This document shows positions 25,196 to 38,700 of a DNA stretch of 64,000 nt, piece after piece; positions within the stretch are counted from its first letter, which is position 1; every line of letters starts with the position of its first letter. Location: assembly GCA_037576195.1 (NCBI GenBank), contig CM075103.1:20584001-20648000 (forward strand). The letters run 5' to 3'. The notes beneath the pieces were generated by a model. That model was not told where the DNA came from and searched no databases. It saw nothing but the letters and a program-made list of their open reading frames with translations. This DNA comes from Phytoseiulus persimilis (taxonomy: Eukaryota; Arthropoda; Arachnida; Mesostigmata; Phytoseiidae). A program made the translations under genes and the position numbers.

Positions 25196-26472
25196 GTTCT
25201 CGGCGGACCCGAGACTCCGATTCGTTGGTCTATTGGAACCGCACATGGAGCAAGCAATTAAATCAGGGAGGCTCTTGAATTTCTTGGACGCTGATTCCAG
25301 GAAGAGTTAGATCGAGGTAACCTCCGCACATCGCTCCACTAGAGCCGAGGTAGTGATAGAAAGTTGCGAGGGACTTTAATCCTGGTATATTGAATCGTTT
25401 GGAAACTTGGCAGGGCAACGCTCCTGCAAACATAGAGAGCGAGGAGCGTCATGGGTCAAGAGGTGGCAAATTTTCTCGGCGATCTGGGCGGTTGAAGGGA
25501 GTTGGAGTCGCCATCGACAATTTGACTTTGGTCCCGCGAAAAGATTTCCAAGAACCGGGATAAACTTCGTCGAGAGAGGCAACCTTGTGAATGATCGAAC
25601 AAAACGACACACGTCTGATTCGAATTTCTGGATTTCCCTCAGCAAGTCTTCTGGGAATGGTGGATCGAAGGGGCCGAGACGTTGTCTTCGGGCATTGAAA
25701 TATGAAACTACAGTCTCTCTGGATTGACATTCACGGGAGCGAACTTCCTCTCTCTCTCTAGCCTCTTTGGATCTGTACACGGAGAAGTGCTTTGGCTTTC
25801 TCAGAGAACTCCAGCCCATCATCGCCCCGGTTGTGCCATTCGGACCGATTCGTCCGAACCGAAGAAGAAGCTGAAGAAAGTGCTGGAAAGAATCGGATAC
25901 GAACAAGAACCTGGAATCTATGTCCAAGAGCCATCGTGAATAATGACATAGATTTCTACGTGACATTTCACATGATCTGCTGCATGAGAGATGAGGAGGT
26001 GCCCAAACGCGTCTCAGTCACAACAGTCTACGAAAGCTTGTTTTTTTCATGTCAATAGAGTTGAATGGAAGGAGCAGCATATAGCTGACTTCTCAGAAAG
26101 GCACGTTTGGATGCTCGCATGGAATGTGAGGGGTTTCTGGCCAGGTATGGTCCAACTCTTCGGAAAATCATCTCGCGAGCTACGAGACGATCGATTCGCG
26201 GATTCCCATCTTCTCGGATCGGCTCCCTGGTATCCGATAGTTCGCCACGGAGAAGCACTGCCGGAGTGCGAAACCGCCAACCGAGTGACCAGCTGTGGTC
26301 ATTTCCTCGGCTCAGTAGCTATTGGATCGAGGGTCCTTCTTTTCAGTCGTCATAGAACAAACTGCTCGTGGGGGGAGCCAATCTTGAAGGTATGCCGGTT
26401 ATCGGACGATCACAAGTTTTTGACTCAGGGTTCTCGGAAAGAGGTGCTCTCGCGGAACAAAATATATGCTTG

Positions 26473-26478
26473 TTTATT
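26473..26478 (-). promoter_or_regulatory. Polyadenylation signal of the DUF885 gene
   Basis: AATAAA on the minus strand about 85 bases after the DUF885 stop codon (26563-26565). Confidence 0.5.
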
Positions 26479-26562
26479 GGGTCATCGCAAAACTGATGAT
26501 GAGTCTGCAGCGGCGTCGCCCGCATTCCAGCCCCGGGACTCGATGTCCGGGACAGGGAAGTC

Positions 26563-29500
26563 CTATGAAGCTGTTGAAGTCGTTCTGATGTAGCTATCCA
26601 CAGCCTTTTCCAGGAACGACAAAGTACCAACGTTATCCATGACAACCTCGTGGAAATCTCGAATATCGAATTTGTCACCTGAAAGGTTCGTACAGAAGAA
26701 CTCTTAGGAATTGAATCGAGCGAAATCGTTCTTCGAAGTCGCGAGTGAGCTCAACGAATGACAAGAAGCTGACCGCTTCCCGTAGTTTTCAACATTGCTC
26801 TCACAACGATGAAATAATTCGCAAGTGGAGATACTCTACCCAAGACTTTCTCAGCTTTGCTCCTCAGTCTCTTCAGTTCGATCTCTCCGATCTTGTAGCC
26901 ACACGCTTGGCCTGGCCAAGAAATGTAACGATCGATTTCAGAAACGATCTCCGAGTGACTTGAGCCGGTGTTTTCTTCCAAATAAGCCATGGCACGATCA
27001 CGAGACCACCTACAACCCGATAAGCATGAAACACTCGTCATCGTACTGAGCTACCACTACCGTTCTCCTCGCACTATCTTGGGAATACTCACTTGAAGGC
27101 GTGCATTCCTGTGTCGACGACCAACCGACAAGCTCTGAGCATTTCTTGCGAGTAATGACCGTATCTCTCGTAGGGATCTTCGTAGACTCCCATCTCGTGG
27201 CCGAGGTATTCACAATACAAGCCCCAGCCCTGTCACGGGAGTCCAAACATTGAATTAGACGACTCCAAATCGCATTAAGGTTGGCCCGAGCTCGAGCTCC
27301 ACCCCGGACTTTACCTCTGTGTAGGCGGTGTGCATCGGGAAGTGAGTTGGCATTTCGGAGTATTTCCGATCTTCCATCAGCAATCTAAATTTGGGCAAAT
27401 CGGGGGTCTCCAACAGTCTGGACCCCTGAAGATGGTGGCCAGGGTTCGCTTCGTGGAGCGCTAGTGCCGGCAGGATGTAAGTTGGAGTTCGATGAGGATC
27501 GTTACCGTTGATGTAGAAGGTACCCGGTCGCACACCGTCCATCGAACCCTGATAAGAAGAGACGAAAATCGGAATTTTCCTAAGCTCTCCACCAGAGAGG
27601 GCTGATCCAACCCTGCCTGGCCCCTCGAAGAAACCTCAAGTGGGGAATTCCGACACAAATCGAACCTGGATGTAGTAAGCGGCAGGCCCGGCAGCTCGAG
27701 ATTTATCCATTAAAACGAGTTTCAGTTCGGCCTTGGGAAGTTTTCGGAAAAGTTTCGGCAACTGAGGCCGGATCCTTGATTCGAGGATATCTTCGTATCG
27801 CTTCTTTATCTCTCCCTCATGTCCCAGCAAAAACCTTGGATCTCGCCGCAATCTATCGCCGAACTCCTTCGGCGTCAATTCCAGGCCCAGTTCTTTGATG
27901 ACCTGCAATCCAGAAGAGTGACTTTAGGGGGTATTGTTGAGAAAGGCTGGCAGCGACCATGCTCTCGCCATCCAACATGGATTCATACTTCCGAGAAGCG
28001 CCCATTTTGGAGTTCGAACCTTGAGTATATCGCGGTTGATTCGCTCGACTTCCCGGAGTCCGATGTCGTGGACCTCTTGGGCCGCCATCTTGCAGCCGAG
28101 ATGGAAATTCAGACACTGCTGGTAGTAGGACTCGCCGCCGACTGAGACGATGTCGATATCGGGCCGGCAAGCTGGAACATATTCGTCATTTATGAACATG
28201 GCCAGCAGCTCAAAATGTGCCTGCGCTTCTTGTATGGCCTCTGTGAGTGCCTGTTTCGTCGCGTCAGACAACTCCCCCTTGTAGTCCAAAACGGGTCTGC
28301 AAACAAACATTCACTTTATTTTCATCGAGGGGCACTTCGGGATCATGCTAGCCTGAGCGTTCTTCGAAAGAAACGACCAAAGGAATTGTCCACTGCGCCC
28401 CACCCAGACGGCGGGATTTTAGCAAGAAGTTGGAAAAAGGAAAAATCTGGACATCGTTCCGAGAGATTTTTTTTCCATCGGAAAGATCAAAACGAGCCAC
28501 GTCTTCTGTTTTCGTATTCGACCTAACGAGATGAGACTGAAGTTTTTATATCTTTTCTCAAGTGGCCGAGCATAGCGGGGGTCAAAAAAGAGTGCTCGTC
28601 CTGGAAGACTCATGGGCGGCAAATAGGGATTACGCATTCCAGAAGGCTGTACGCCGGCCGAAATCCAGCTCACGGAAGGGATTATTCCTGCGAGGTTTAC
28701 AGATCTACCTCAGCAATTGGATGTCATTGTTTCCGTAAGCTCGTCCGCTTCTTAACAGACACTGTCATCGACGACATTTCGTCCAACATATGGCAGCGGG
28801 ACGAGATATTGGCCATGCAGTCCTTCGTCCACTCCCAGTTCAGCGCGCCGGAGCGATTCATGAATATGGTAGGATAGGCTGTTTACAAGTCGGTGTGTAC
28901 GAATGCGGCGCCCGGACCATGAATCTCCCCGCGTTCTGTCTTTTTCGACGAGATCGTCGACGAAAAATGCTTGAGGTCCGGAGAGTTGCTCGGAGACGGG
29001 ACGGAGAATTCGAGCCAACATTGCTCATACTCCGAACGCACTCACCTATAGAATGCAGTTTGTGTGGGCTCGGCTTTCACTATCTCAAGAAGTGCGTCCG
29101 TCACGTTTTTCTGTGAATCGTACGGAATTTCTGAGATTTGTGGGATGTGATCGTTCGAAAATCGTCCACCCAGGAGCATGTTCCCGAGGGAACAAATCAA
29201 GCCACATACTGCTGTCTCTTCCCGTCGAGATTCAAAGGCACTTACCATCGAAACTGCGTGCATGGTCAGTTTGTGCTCCATTCCGAGTCTCATGATTTCG
29301 ATCATTCCGGGAATCTGCCTCTTGACCGCATGTAGCCGCTCTGCGAGTGTCCGGAAATCCTTTTCCTCCTCGAATCTCATGTAAGAAATGGTCTGGGCCA
29401 AATCCACATGAATCCCTGGAACACACGACAGAGATCATGAAGACCTGCTTTCAATGCATCGTTCCATTAGCGAGAGCTGCTAAGCACGAAAAGCTGCAAA

Positions 29501-30057
29501 TCGTATTACCTAGAGTATTCAGATGACAGCAAACCTTCTATTCGACACAACGGGAAAACGAATGACATCGTTTTATGCCCGTCCAAGTAAAGTTGGAGCA
29601 TTTCGATGAAAATTTCGAGGTCGGTGGAGTTATCGGACGAGCTGAGAGACTTCGCACGTTGGAGTAACGATTGGACTTTCAGCTTACGGTCTTCCACCGC
29701 AACTTTCGAGTACGACTCCAGCTGGAAGAGAATCATGGAAGACTTCAGTCGAGAGATTCCTGAATGCGGTGTCCCAACACCCAGGGTATCTTGACAGGGG
29801 CTGTAGATGCAATGTCTGACCTCCGGCATGGGAGGATGAGAAGCGAAATATGCTTTAGAAAGGACTGTCTGATGTTTTTCGACTGCGCCATGCTTGTGCT
29901 ACATGCGACACTAAGGGTTGTCGGGGAATCGTTCTCATTGTATTCTCCTAACCTTGCCGTCATATCTATGGTCACCGACCATGGTAGCGAGCTCTGGCGA
30001 ATCCTCAAGTCTCCATTCGTAGAACTCTTCGAACAATTCGGCTGCCGTTGATTTCAT
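26563..30057 (-). CDS. DUF885 family putative zinc hydrolase, complete ten-exon gene
   Basis: Ten minus-strand exons join in frame to 565 residues: 30057-29953, 29721-29535, 29415-29246, 29110-29046, 28296-28020, 27902-27666, 27548-27315, 27229-27093, 27009-26840 and 26678-26563. All introns are GT-AG. The N-terminus (F-Y-E-W-R-L-x-D-S-P-E-L-A-T, then G-D-H-R-Y-D) is a hallmark of DUF885. Residues 378-388 read [11 protein letters not shown], the family's putative metal-binding H-E-x3-G-H-H motif. Later hallmarks are G-W-G-L-Y-x-E-x-L-G, W-P-G-Q-A-x-x-Y-K-I-G and the C-terminal R-D-F-H-E-V-V. There is no signal peptide, so a cytosolic enzyme is likely. The substrate of the family is poorly known; peptidase-like activity is inferred from the motif. 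The family is widespread in bacteria and patchy in animals. The many introns show that this copy is long established in the genome. Confidence 0.9.
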
Positions 30058-33000
30058 GTCTGTCCCCGCGGTTTTCTATCACCTTTGAGGAACCTCACAG
30101 TTCGCGCAATCGTCTATGGAGGTTCGGTGCTTACGTTAGTCACGAGATACGAGATGGTGGTATAAGCCGGTAGTTCGTGGCTCCGAGTCTCACGCCAATG
30201 ACGAAACTTGGCAACACTCGATTTCTTCCACAGGTGAATTGTATCGACACCCGATCTCTCGGACCGGAGTTTCGCCACACGGACGATACCGAAAACAAAT
30301 CTCACATGAAGTTTTGGGTCGCCGGATGATTTCCTCTTCCAGCTGTTAAATGAGCAGCCCTCCAATGCAGCGGTAGATAGCGACCCGTCCAAATGGTAAA
30401 CGGAGCTCATGCTGAAGGGTGGGATAGTGGTACATATTGGGTGCCGGTATCTGAACTCGAAACCATCGAGAGGGCGGGTCGAATCGCCGTCGGATGACAT
30501 CGACTCCTCAGAGACTTTCGAGCTAAGATTGTTGGAGTCCGACAGCTGCCTGACTTGCTGACTCGCAGAACGGCGCAAGCATGCCGAGAAATCGAAAAAA
30601 TTGAGGAGACGCCAATCGACGTCTGCCCGAGAAATGAGCCAAGGTCTAGACATTCTAAAACCGAGCGTTTCATGATATGCAATGGGTGTTCTCTGTGAGC
30701 ATCAGCACAAATACAGGGCAGACAACGTCCCCAATTCTGTGGGAAATGCGATCCGGAGGAATCTGCGATGCAGCTTCCCGAATCGGTGCAGAATCACGGC
30801 AATTTCAGGACACCTGAACTGCGCTATGCGGCTCCGCGGATCACCTGTTTCGTCCTGGAACACTCAAATGAGCTCAACCGTTCGGAATTACGTTCCTCCT
30901 TCCCTCCGCGAATTCAGTCTACGACAGCTGGCGCCTCCAACGACTCTCGTTGGATATTCGTCTCAACACAAGGTCAATCTCGGTCTTGTCTCACGTCGGC
31001 AGCATCTCATAGACTCATCCGAGATTGATTCGGGTCGAAGGGGCTCGAAACATGAGTGCGATGACCCGATGGTCAGGAATTTCTCGCGGAAACGAAATGA
31101 CGCAACACATGCCGGCGGTGAGAGTGGACTTGGAACTTCGTTCGAGTCACGGACATGAGAAATGAAGAATCTGCTGCTCTCAATGCGGCCTCTATCGGCC
31201 GCATTGGAATCTAACAAACAACGGGTCATATTTTTCGGACAACGACCGGCCTCTCTCCGGTATTCGCCTACTGTGTCGCACAAAAGGCCAGGGCCAGGGC
31301 CAGGGCACAAAAGGCTCTACGAAGACAAATGAGTGGATTACTAGGTTCGTTAGGCCCGTCAAGCATATGAGCCTGGGCTACCTGTCTATATTGTCCGAGC
31401 CTCTCGCCAAGTGAAGTATTATTATAATGATAGCATTTATTTCGGGTGACAACAGCGGCTGTCAATCGCTCGAATCTCTCAGGACATCAGTTTGCACGAA
31501 GATGTCAATCATTTGGCCCGATCGATCCGCATTCCTCCATCTTCGCCATTCATCTGCAGTCAGGTAAGTTGACACCTGGAGCACGAGGCCAGCAGAAGCG
31601 CCGCGATTCTCAACGTCTTGATTGAGAGCCACCCAAAATCGCTGGTCGAGCTCCGATGATGGCTCACACCCATCCAGGAGTACGGCGATTCCTTTTTCCC
31701 TGAGATTTAGATCTGTGCCCGTCCTGGGCGTGGCTCTGCGAGAAGAACTCTGAAGAGGCTGGGGAAAATAATATCATCATCATCATACTATGATGAGATG
31801 ATGGATTGCAAATGTATGACTAGCGGTAAACCGACGCCAGCAGAGTGAAAAACAACTCCGAAAACTCGCCTCCAAATCAGCGGTTTCTCGATCTATCCAC
31901 AGCTGCCACACACAACGCCTCCCACGGGAACCGCCGAATCCACATCGCTTGAAAATGAATCTCGATTGGAAATGAAGCTAGGAAAGCCAGCAGACAATCA
32001 GGATGCTCATTTCAAGTTCGCACCAGTCGTCGTCGATAATTTTGAGCGACACCGATACCGAACGGAGCTGGTTCAACCGAGAAGACGTACGAAATCTTCC
32101 TCATTACGCGTCTGACATACACTTGAGGAGAAAGAAAGGAACGAGAGAGTCTGGAATGCCATTCGAGTCGGGTCGTAGAACCTAATGCTTCGTCCCAGCG
32201 AGAATGTCCCGGCTGACGGGATGGCGGAGGAGATAACGATGGCGGTCTATACTTTACGTGAAGATTCGCTCTCTCGCTCGCGTTCTCACCTCGAGAGCTG
32301 TTTCAGCGAGTTCCATCCCTCTGGGGAGGAAGCCGGTATAGATTCCTCAGCTCCGGTCGACCGTAATCGCTCAACCAACGCACTTGCAGGGCCCATATTC
32401 TAGGAAATTGCTGGTAGCGGAGAATAATAAGAGCTGAATCAAGCTTCAACAGACCTACAGTGCCTCGCTTCCGTAACTTCATCGTCGACAAGGCCTCCAG
32501 CTGAGGACCGAAGCGAGGCTCTCGCTATTCAGTCTAGGATACCATGAAACGCTCTTCCTCCAACTTCGCACGCGATCTTGGGGGAGACATTGGCTTCACT
32601 GGGACATCATTCCGGACATCGTAGTCTTCCTGCGGAGCTATCCGATGAATCATTGGCATGTTGAAACTTTATCGGATAACTGCATGGGCTTAACCAGGAT
32701 CCCACAATTCAGTGGCTTTTGAAGCGTTTCTCACGTCGAAAGTCCCTCGAGCTGACGTTTTAGCGAATCAAAGCGGTTTTGGCTCATTAATCCGGATTGA
32801 CTGTTCCAATTCACTTCCTCTGGGCGTTGAGCGCTCCCCGATCCTGGCTGTCGGCATAAGTAATGATTTGTCCGGAGATCATGGCCTGCATTAGAATTCG
32901 TCCTCAAAGCGCGAATTGAACGGGCAATTATCAACACAGTAGCAGTACGCTGTCACTTAGAGCACCGGAAAGTCTTTTCCGCTCGATTGAGTCATAAAGC

Positions 33001-33766
33001 GACATATTCCTGAAGCTTCGGTTGCAATGCAGCGGCCACCTCCGGGGCTTTGGATCGGGCTCTCGACCCCCAGATCGGATTTGGGAAACGGAAGCAGGGT
33101 GGTCACCTTGGATGGGGAGAATCGAGTCGAAGAAAGCTCGACGATTATTGCGAGCCCCAATTATTCCAGGGTCGATGCTGAGCCTCGAGATAAAGAGCTG
33201 CTCGGGTTACCGATCTTTCTCGTTTGAAGAGACTCAAACCGAATGATCGATGCTGCGAGCAGAATGAACGCCCGAACTCAAGGAAGGTGAAAACTTTCCA
33301 GCCCGGCTAGATTCGAGCCTGAAGTTCGAGAAAATCTCAACTCCCCACCCACTGCGGAAACAGATCTTTCCAAGTCACTGCATCTGGCCCAGACGACTTT
33401 CGTAACCCTAGTCAGCGTCGTCAAAGCGCACGGGATTTCGAAAGACCCGATGTCTGGTGATTGAATCCGAAAGTATGTGCGCGCCCTTCGCGCATTTGAA
33501 ATCAATGAGTTCCTGTCTACGCGTTCGGGGGATGGGAAGTCGCAGGAGCAGTTCGATCGGAGCGGGATGCCCTGGACTCGAGATCCTGTTCTTTAGGAGC
33601 ACCGAGGAATCGCGTAGGCATCGGATTCGGAAATAATGACGGAAACCAGTGGTTCGGCATCACGGGGAAATTCATTCGATTGAGGGAAAAACGTTTGATG
33701 TACCTCTCTTGGGAGCGGATTTTCGGGCGAATATCAAACAATATTCTCTTCGTGGCCTTCTCTCGA
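30058..33766. other. Intergenic interval between DUF885 and ATG7
   Basis: No gene that I can support. Longer frames (30653-30114 minus, 30682-31158 plus) have no motif and are near the length expected by chance. A short plus-strand frame around 31975-32115 has protein-like composition but no splice sites that extend it. A GGCCAG triplet repeat lies near 31285-31305, and a short ATC repeat lies near 31770-31785. Confidence 0.5.
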
Positions 33767-35713
33767 TTACAATGAAAAATCGTTGTCGCTGTCTCCCAAC
33801 GCGAGAACATCGACGTCGTCAGCCAATTTCTGCATATCCTTGAGACCAGTGAATTCCTCGAGGAAATCGGGCTTGTTGAAAGCTCTGAGAAGGAACTCGA
33901 ACCCTTTTCGTCCGTATTCCCCAAGAACCGCCGGTGAGCAGGCAGTGCACATCGAGAAGGCTTGTGTGCTGGGCGTCATGAAGTGCAATCTGCTGAGGAA
34001 GAGCCTGAGCTGATGAGGGGCGAGCCCCAAGACATTCGGTTCCCCTTCTGCTTCGCTCCCGGTTTCATCGAACGCGTTGTCTGGGAACGCATCGTTCCCG
34101 TGCTCGTGCTGAACCAGGGTGGCGAATAGTTCCGTCAAGAAGGAGGCAGCCATAAGGCTTACCCCGGGCCTGGTTACGGTGCACTGCTGATCCAAAGTGC
34201 GGTCCTTGGTTGAGTTCATCGGACCAACAATGTCGTTGCAAAAGTAACATCCGAGCTTGTTGACAGGAGTCCCATGTCGCATTGCCAACAACGAGTCGAA
34301 GCCCAAAGCGGCGTTGAGGACCATCTTGTTGTGCTTCGCTCCCAAGAGCGTCGGCAGCCAACGAGCTTCCCGTGTGTCGAGGAGTAAGAAGAGAGCGTCG
34401 TGTTCCGCTATAAGTTCCTCGAGCTTTTCCACAGTTTCGCGCACGGACTCAACCTCGGATACTGCAACGGCGTGACCAGGCATCGGGATTCGCAGATCGG
34501 TGGATTGAACGTCTAGTCCCGGGTGGATGGCCTTGAGCGCCGCCGCAGCCGCCTGCGCCTTCGGTCGGCCGCCGTTTCGAGTGTCGCTGAAGGTGTACAG
34601 GGATTGGCGCGCCGGATTAGAGAGCGACACTTTCCCGTTGTCCAGAAAAGTTATCCGTTTCACTCCCCAGCCCAACAAGCATCGAGCCACGTTGCAGCCG
34701 AGAGTTCCGGCGCCGAGCAGAAGGCACTTCATGTCGGATATTTCTCTCAGCTTCAGGTCAGGAGCGAGACGCCACTTCATCAGTTTGAGGTTGAGGTCCA
34801 CGGCGTTCTGTGCGAGGACTAGAGGGTCGAAACAGTGCGCCAGGTTTGCTAGCCTCGGTCCGTACTGATCTTTCTCGTTCTTCTCGTAGCCGACGTATGT
34901 CAAACCCGGTTCGTCGAATGAGATCTTGCGCAAGCTCACGGTGAAAATCTTCGATTTGTCGAAGAACGTTCTCGACGAGCCTCGCACGGCGATCACTTCG
35001 AAGTTGGACGTTTCCTTCGGCATGTAGTACGCAACCATGAGCAGGAAGTTTCTCAGTGTCCATCCGACATTGGTGTCAGAAGACGACGGGTCAGCGAAGA
35101 GTATGTAATGTGTTTCACTGATGTCGTTCTTCATGTCGGAGAACGGCCTCACTTCAAAAGTCGATTTGTGGATCAGAGCGAAAGCTCGGTTGGCGCAGCT
35201 CTCCGTGAGCTCCTCAAGGTGTTCCGGCGAGAACTCATCCGTGATCGTTCTCATTGAGCCCACCCGATACTGCGAATCAGGGACCATCGCCGATGGGAAT
35301 GCACACCAGTAGTAGAAGAAGTACTTCTTCATGTCGGCATACGACAAGAGGAACATCTTATTCAGCTGAGTGGGGTCTTCGAGAGCTGCGCCGGTTCTGA
35401 TGCTCGTAATCATTTCGCCCATTGAAGCCTCCAGTAGCTTCTTCTTATCACAACTTTTGAAGGAATCGATGCTGTTCATGTTCAATAGTTTCCCCGATAT
35501 TCGATATCCGCGAGAGCTTTCGTTCGAGACATTGAACGCATCGTAACTTACGCAGGCCACGGCGTGTTTGATATTTAGATTGATCTCGTATTCGGCGCGA
35601 AGTTCCACCGGTTCCTCACTGAGCTTGAGCTCATGGAGTTTCTTATCGCTGAGTTTGTGCCAGAAGTGCAAGTCGATTTGTGATGAAAACGGAACATATC
35701 GAAGCGGCTCCAT
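33767..35713 (-). CDS. ATG7: Ubiquitin-like modifier-activating enzyme ATG7
   Basis: A single uninterrupted minus-strand frame of 648 residues. ATG7 is the E1-like enzyme of autophagy: it adenylates ATG12 and ATG8/LC3, holds them as thioesters and passes them to ATG10 and ATG3. The N-terminal domain opens in the usual way (Y-V-P-F-S-S-x-I-D-x-x-F-W-H, residues 6-19). The C-terminal E1 domain has the nucleotide-binding G-A-G-T-L-G (334-339), L-D-N-G (357-360), the S-N-P-A-R-Q segment (365-370), the catalytic cysteine in D-Q-Q-C-T-V-T-R-P-G (Cys511), and two zinc-binding C-x2-C pairs (C489/C492 and C589/C592). Human ATG7 has about 703 residues, so this one is somewhat short but has every key part. 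The start is the first ATG and matches the family N-terminus. The absence of introns over the whole gene is notable; no downstream poly(A) tract suggests a recent retrocopy. Confidence 0.97.
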   Translation of the reverse strand: MEPLRYVPFSSQIDLHFWHKLSDKKLHELKLSEEPVELRAEYEINLNIKHAVACVSYDAFNVSNESSRGYRISGKLLNMNSIDSFKSCDKKKLLEASMGEMITSIRTGAALEDPTQLNKMFLLSYADMKKYFFYYWCAFPSAMVPDSQYRVGSMRTITDEFSPEHLEELTESCANRAFALIHKSTFEVRPFSDMKNDISETHYILFADPSSSDTNVGWTLRNFLLMVAYYMPKETSNFEVIAVRGSSRTFFDKSKIFTVSLRKISFDEPGLTYVGYEKNEKDQYGPRLANLAHCFDPLVLAQNAVDLNLKLMKWRLAPDLKLREISDMKCLLLGAGTLGCNVARCLLGWGVKRITFLDNGKVSLSNPARQSLYTFSDTRNGGRPKAQAAAAALKAIHPGLDVQSTDLRIPMPGHAVAVSEVESVRETVEKLEELIAEHDALFLLLDTREARWLPTLLGAKHNKMVLNAALGFDSLLAMRHGTPVNKLGCYFCNDIVGPMNSTKDRTLDQQCTVTRPGVSLMAASFLTELFATLVQHEHGNDAFPDNAFDETGSEAEGEPNVLGLAPHQLRLFLSRLHFMTPSTQAFSMCTACSPAVLGEYGRKGFEFLLRAFNKPDFLEEFTGLKDMQKLADDVDVLALGDSDNDFSL

Positions 35714-38700
35714 GATTCCGACAGTCTCGGGAAACTCGAATGTCTCGAGTTTGTTTCCCGGCCGTCAACAAGGGAACTCTTCCTTGGGACTTCTTCACGC
35801 TGACTCTTTCTCCAATTCTACACTCGCCAGTCGACTGCCTGAGCGACTCACAGCCACTGTTCCACGCTCATGGGGGGAGTGATTCAAATTCAGCTGTTTT
35901 CCTGTGAGAGATTCGCCTGGCGGGTAGAGCACAACCCGAGGGTTGGATTATACGGGACCGACGGAGACGGACCCGCGATTCCTCGCGTTGGGAGCTCAAT
36001 GCGTGCTATTTGGCAGCTCGTGGGAGGACTGTCGAAGCGGAGAACGTTCAACCCCGACAGACCCGATTGTTTCGAGCAATCTAACAAATCCAACTAGGGG
36101 CGCTACTCGCATCTACTGACCTTTCCATCTCTCGATGGACACGGTCGGATCATCCATGATCGCTTATCGGAAACGTATAGTCATGACCAATAAGATCGGC
36201 TGGCCGTTTCCTTAGCGCGAGAGACACTGCAGATCCGATCTAAGCTCGCCACTCCGTTTCCCGACGGCTTCTCGGAGGTTGGCGAGCAGAACACGCTAGT
36301 TCGTGACATCGTTCTGCAGAATAATGCAGCTGCGTGGCGATGTCGTTAATAAATGTTCACAACGTATAACGATCCAGGAGTTCCCGGAGGCAGCCGAACT
36401 TATGTTTATCAGCATCAGTGAATAGGGTGATAAATAAGCAATAATCGATTCTCATGTATCTCCGACGCCTGCTCTTGCGAGCGATACCTGGACATATCGA
36501 CCAGGGTCAATCGTCACCTGATGACGCGACATGCCGCCTTTGCTTTCCATCATTGCAGGTGTGGGAGTTGGTTTGGTCCGGTCCTGATCAGATATTACGC
36601 TATGGAATGCGATTCTACTCCGGCTAACGTGATCCATTCGCAGAAGCTTGTTGGCAGGTGCATCCGTCGTATTCGTGTAGAATGAATGAATTTTTCAGCT
36701 TGATAGATTGAAAAAGCCTACTCAAATTGAGAGAATTCATAACAAGTGAAGCGGGAAATTTTCCAAGCATCTCTTCGCCTTCCAGTCTTCCTATCACCTC
36801 TCGCGAGAAGTTTCTCTTAGCGTGTGACGCGGAGGTGGGAGACAGGTGGTGAATCGGCCGGCCGGCTCTCAAAAGCCGCCGCGAGATTGCTTTCATGTCG
36901 GTTGGAGCATTGTTCTACGTCAAGCAAGGTGACCTACGGATAGAAATTCCACCGATGGTGGGAACGAAGCTGAAGATCGCGAGTAGAAGTGTGACCAGTC
37001 CATCTTGAGCTCGCGTTACTCTTTCACCGATTGAGCTGGATCCACCGTGAATATATTCTCGTTTCCTTCGCTGGAACCTCTGCACGGAAACTTTGCACTG
37101 CAAACTCCCTGAGTAAGTATCAGAACTCCAAGTGGTCCCTCGCGATGGCTTCTCTCAGAGTTATCATCTTGGCAATCGCTCTGAATTCCGCGGAACAGTG
37201 TCTGAAGCTTTTGAGAACAGAGTTTCCGATCGCCCCTTAGGGACGACGAAGAATAAAGCATGATATGGTTGTAGAATGAGCATCCGAAGTCACATGGTCC
37301 CAAGTTTGAGGCCATCCGAGCTGAGCGGACGCAACCACCGGATTTCCGAAGGATGGCATGAAAATAAAATAACCAAATGGGCGCTCTCGAGACATTTAGG
37401 TGAGTCATTATCAATCAGACTTTCAAGTCTGATTCAGGTGTATTCCATCTTCCATAAGGAGTAGATCAAAGCGCACTCTGGGTGGGTCGCTCGTGATGCT
37501 TCTTGCAATTCCGAATAGCGACTCCACGATACAGTCCACGAAATGATTTCCGGTCAGCTCAAACATGCGCTCCGGGACGCATGCCGAAAAGCGGACGAGA
37601 CTCGGTCGAGGCTGAGTCGCGCAAGCGGAGCTGGTAGAATCATCGTATCATGCGCGTCGGCCGTGCAACACGACTCAATGCTGCGAGCTCTTATTGACAG
37701 CCAATGCGGGTTCTCGTAGCCCTGACCCACCTGCCTCCCTCCGATTCCATCGGGGCCGAATATTCGGGGCCGTAGATTGGGTAACGCTTCCCATTCAGAG
37801 TTACCACGATGTTTTTATAGCGGCGAAGCGCTATTTATGGACTACAATGGGACGGCCATTCCGTATCTATTTCTCGCGGGCCGATCGGACAGTGTTCCTC
37901 GGCTCTTGCGTAAGGTCGTTGGAGTTTTCTCGGGATCCCGTGTCGGAGTGCGAATTAAAGAAAGAGCTGTCATATTTCGAGCACGGCTCCCGAGAATATT
38001 ATCGAGAGCGCCGTTCAAAGAACTCCCTGAACCTCCCGTGACTGAAACCGACTGATTGGAGCATTGAGAGGGAGTCAAACTCAACTCGTAAATGGCGTCG
38101 AGTGGCGGGAGATTTTCCAGCCTACGGGCTGGCATCCACTCATGGTGAGGAGAAGAGCTCTCTCGCTCGCTTTTGAGATCAGCGCCTTGATCGGAATCCA
38201 GAAGTTTCGTGGAGCGCGGAAACGTTGCTGTCCTTAAGAGCTGAGCGAGAGCATGTTTTTATGGAAATCTCCTAAAAAGCGCAACTATCCTTTTCCCTAC
38301 GCTTCCGGAGCGCTTCGACTACAGGTTGCTGCGAGGCATCTTTGTGTAACTTTTTTTTATGAAGCTGCAGATAAGCCGCCCTGGACAATTTGTTGCTCCC
38401 GTTAGCAAAGCATAAAGAGAAATTTTCGTCTCCTCTGGACGCCTTATCGATATCATCCCAAAAGGCGAAGCCAAAGAGAGGGAAAGAAATATAAAAGGCA
38501 ACATGGAGGATCGAGCTTTCGATCATAGTGATCTTGGAACGCGGAAAGGTCGTTTACAGTTGGCCACCGCCGGTGTTCTTCCTGAGCTTCCAACGACGAC
38601 GCGCCAAGAAGAGGAAATGTAGGCCTATCCGTCTGTCCGACACAAGCTTTTCGGCCCTTGGCGGAACTTCCGTCGTCTACCTTTATAGTCGAAACTTGTT

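Larger units (their letters stand above)
24850..26560. other. Gap between gene C and the DUF885 gene
   Basis: No supported gene. It holds the likely polyadenylation signal of gene C (25190-25195) and that of DUF885 on the other strand (26473-26478). A short minus-strand frame near 25279-25450 and overlapping longer frames on both strands (25376-25966, 25991-26593) show no motif and no splice structure. Confidence 0.5.
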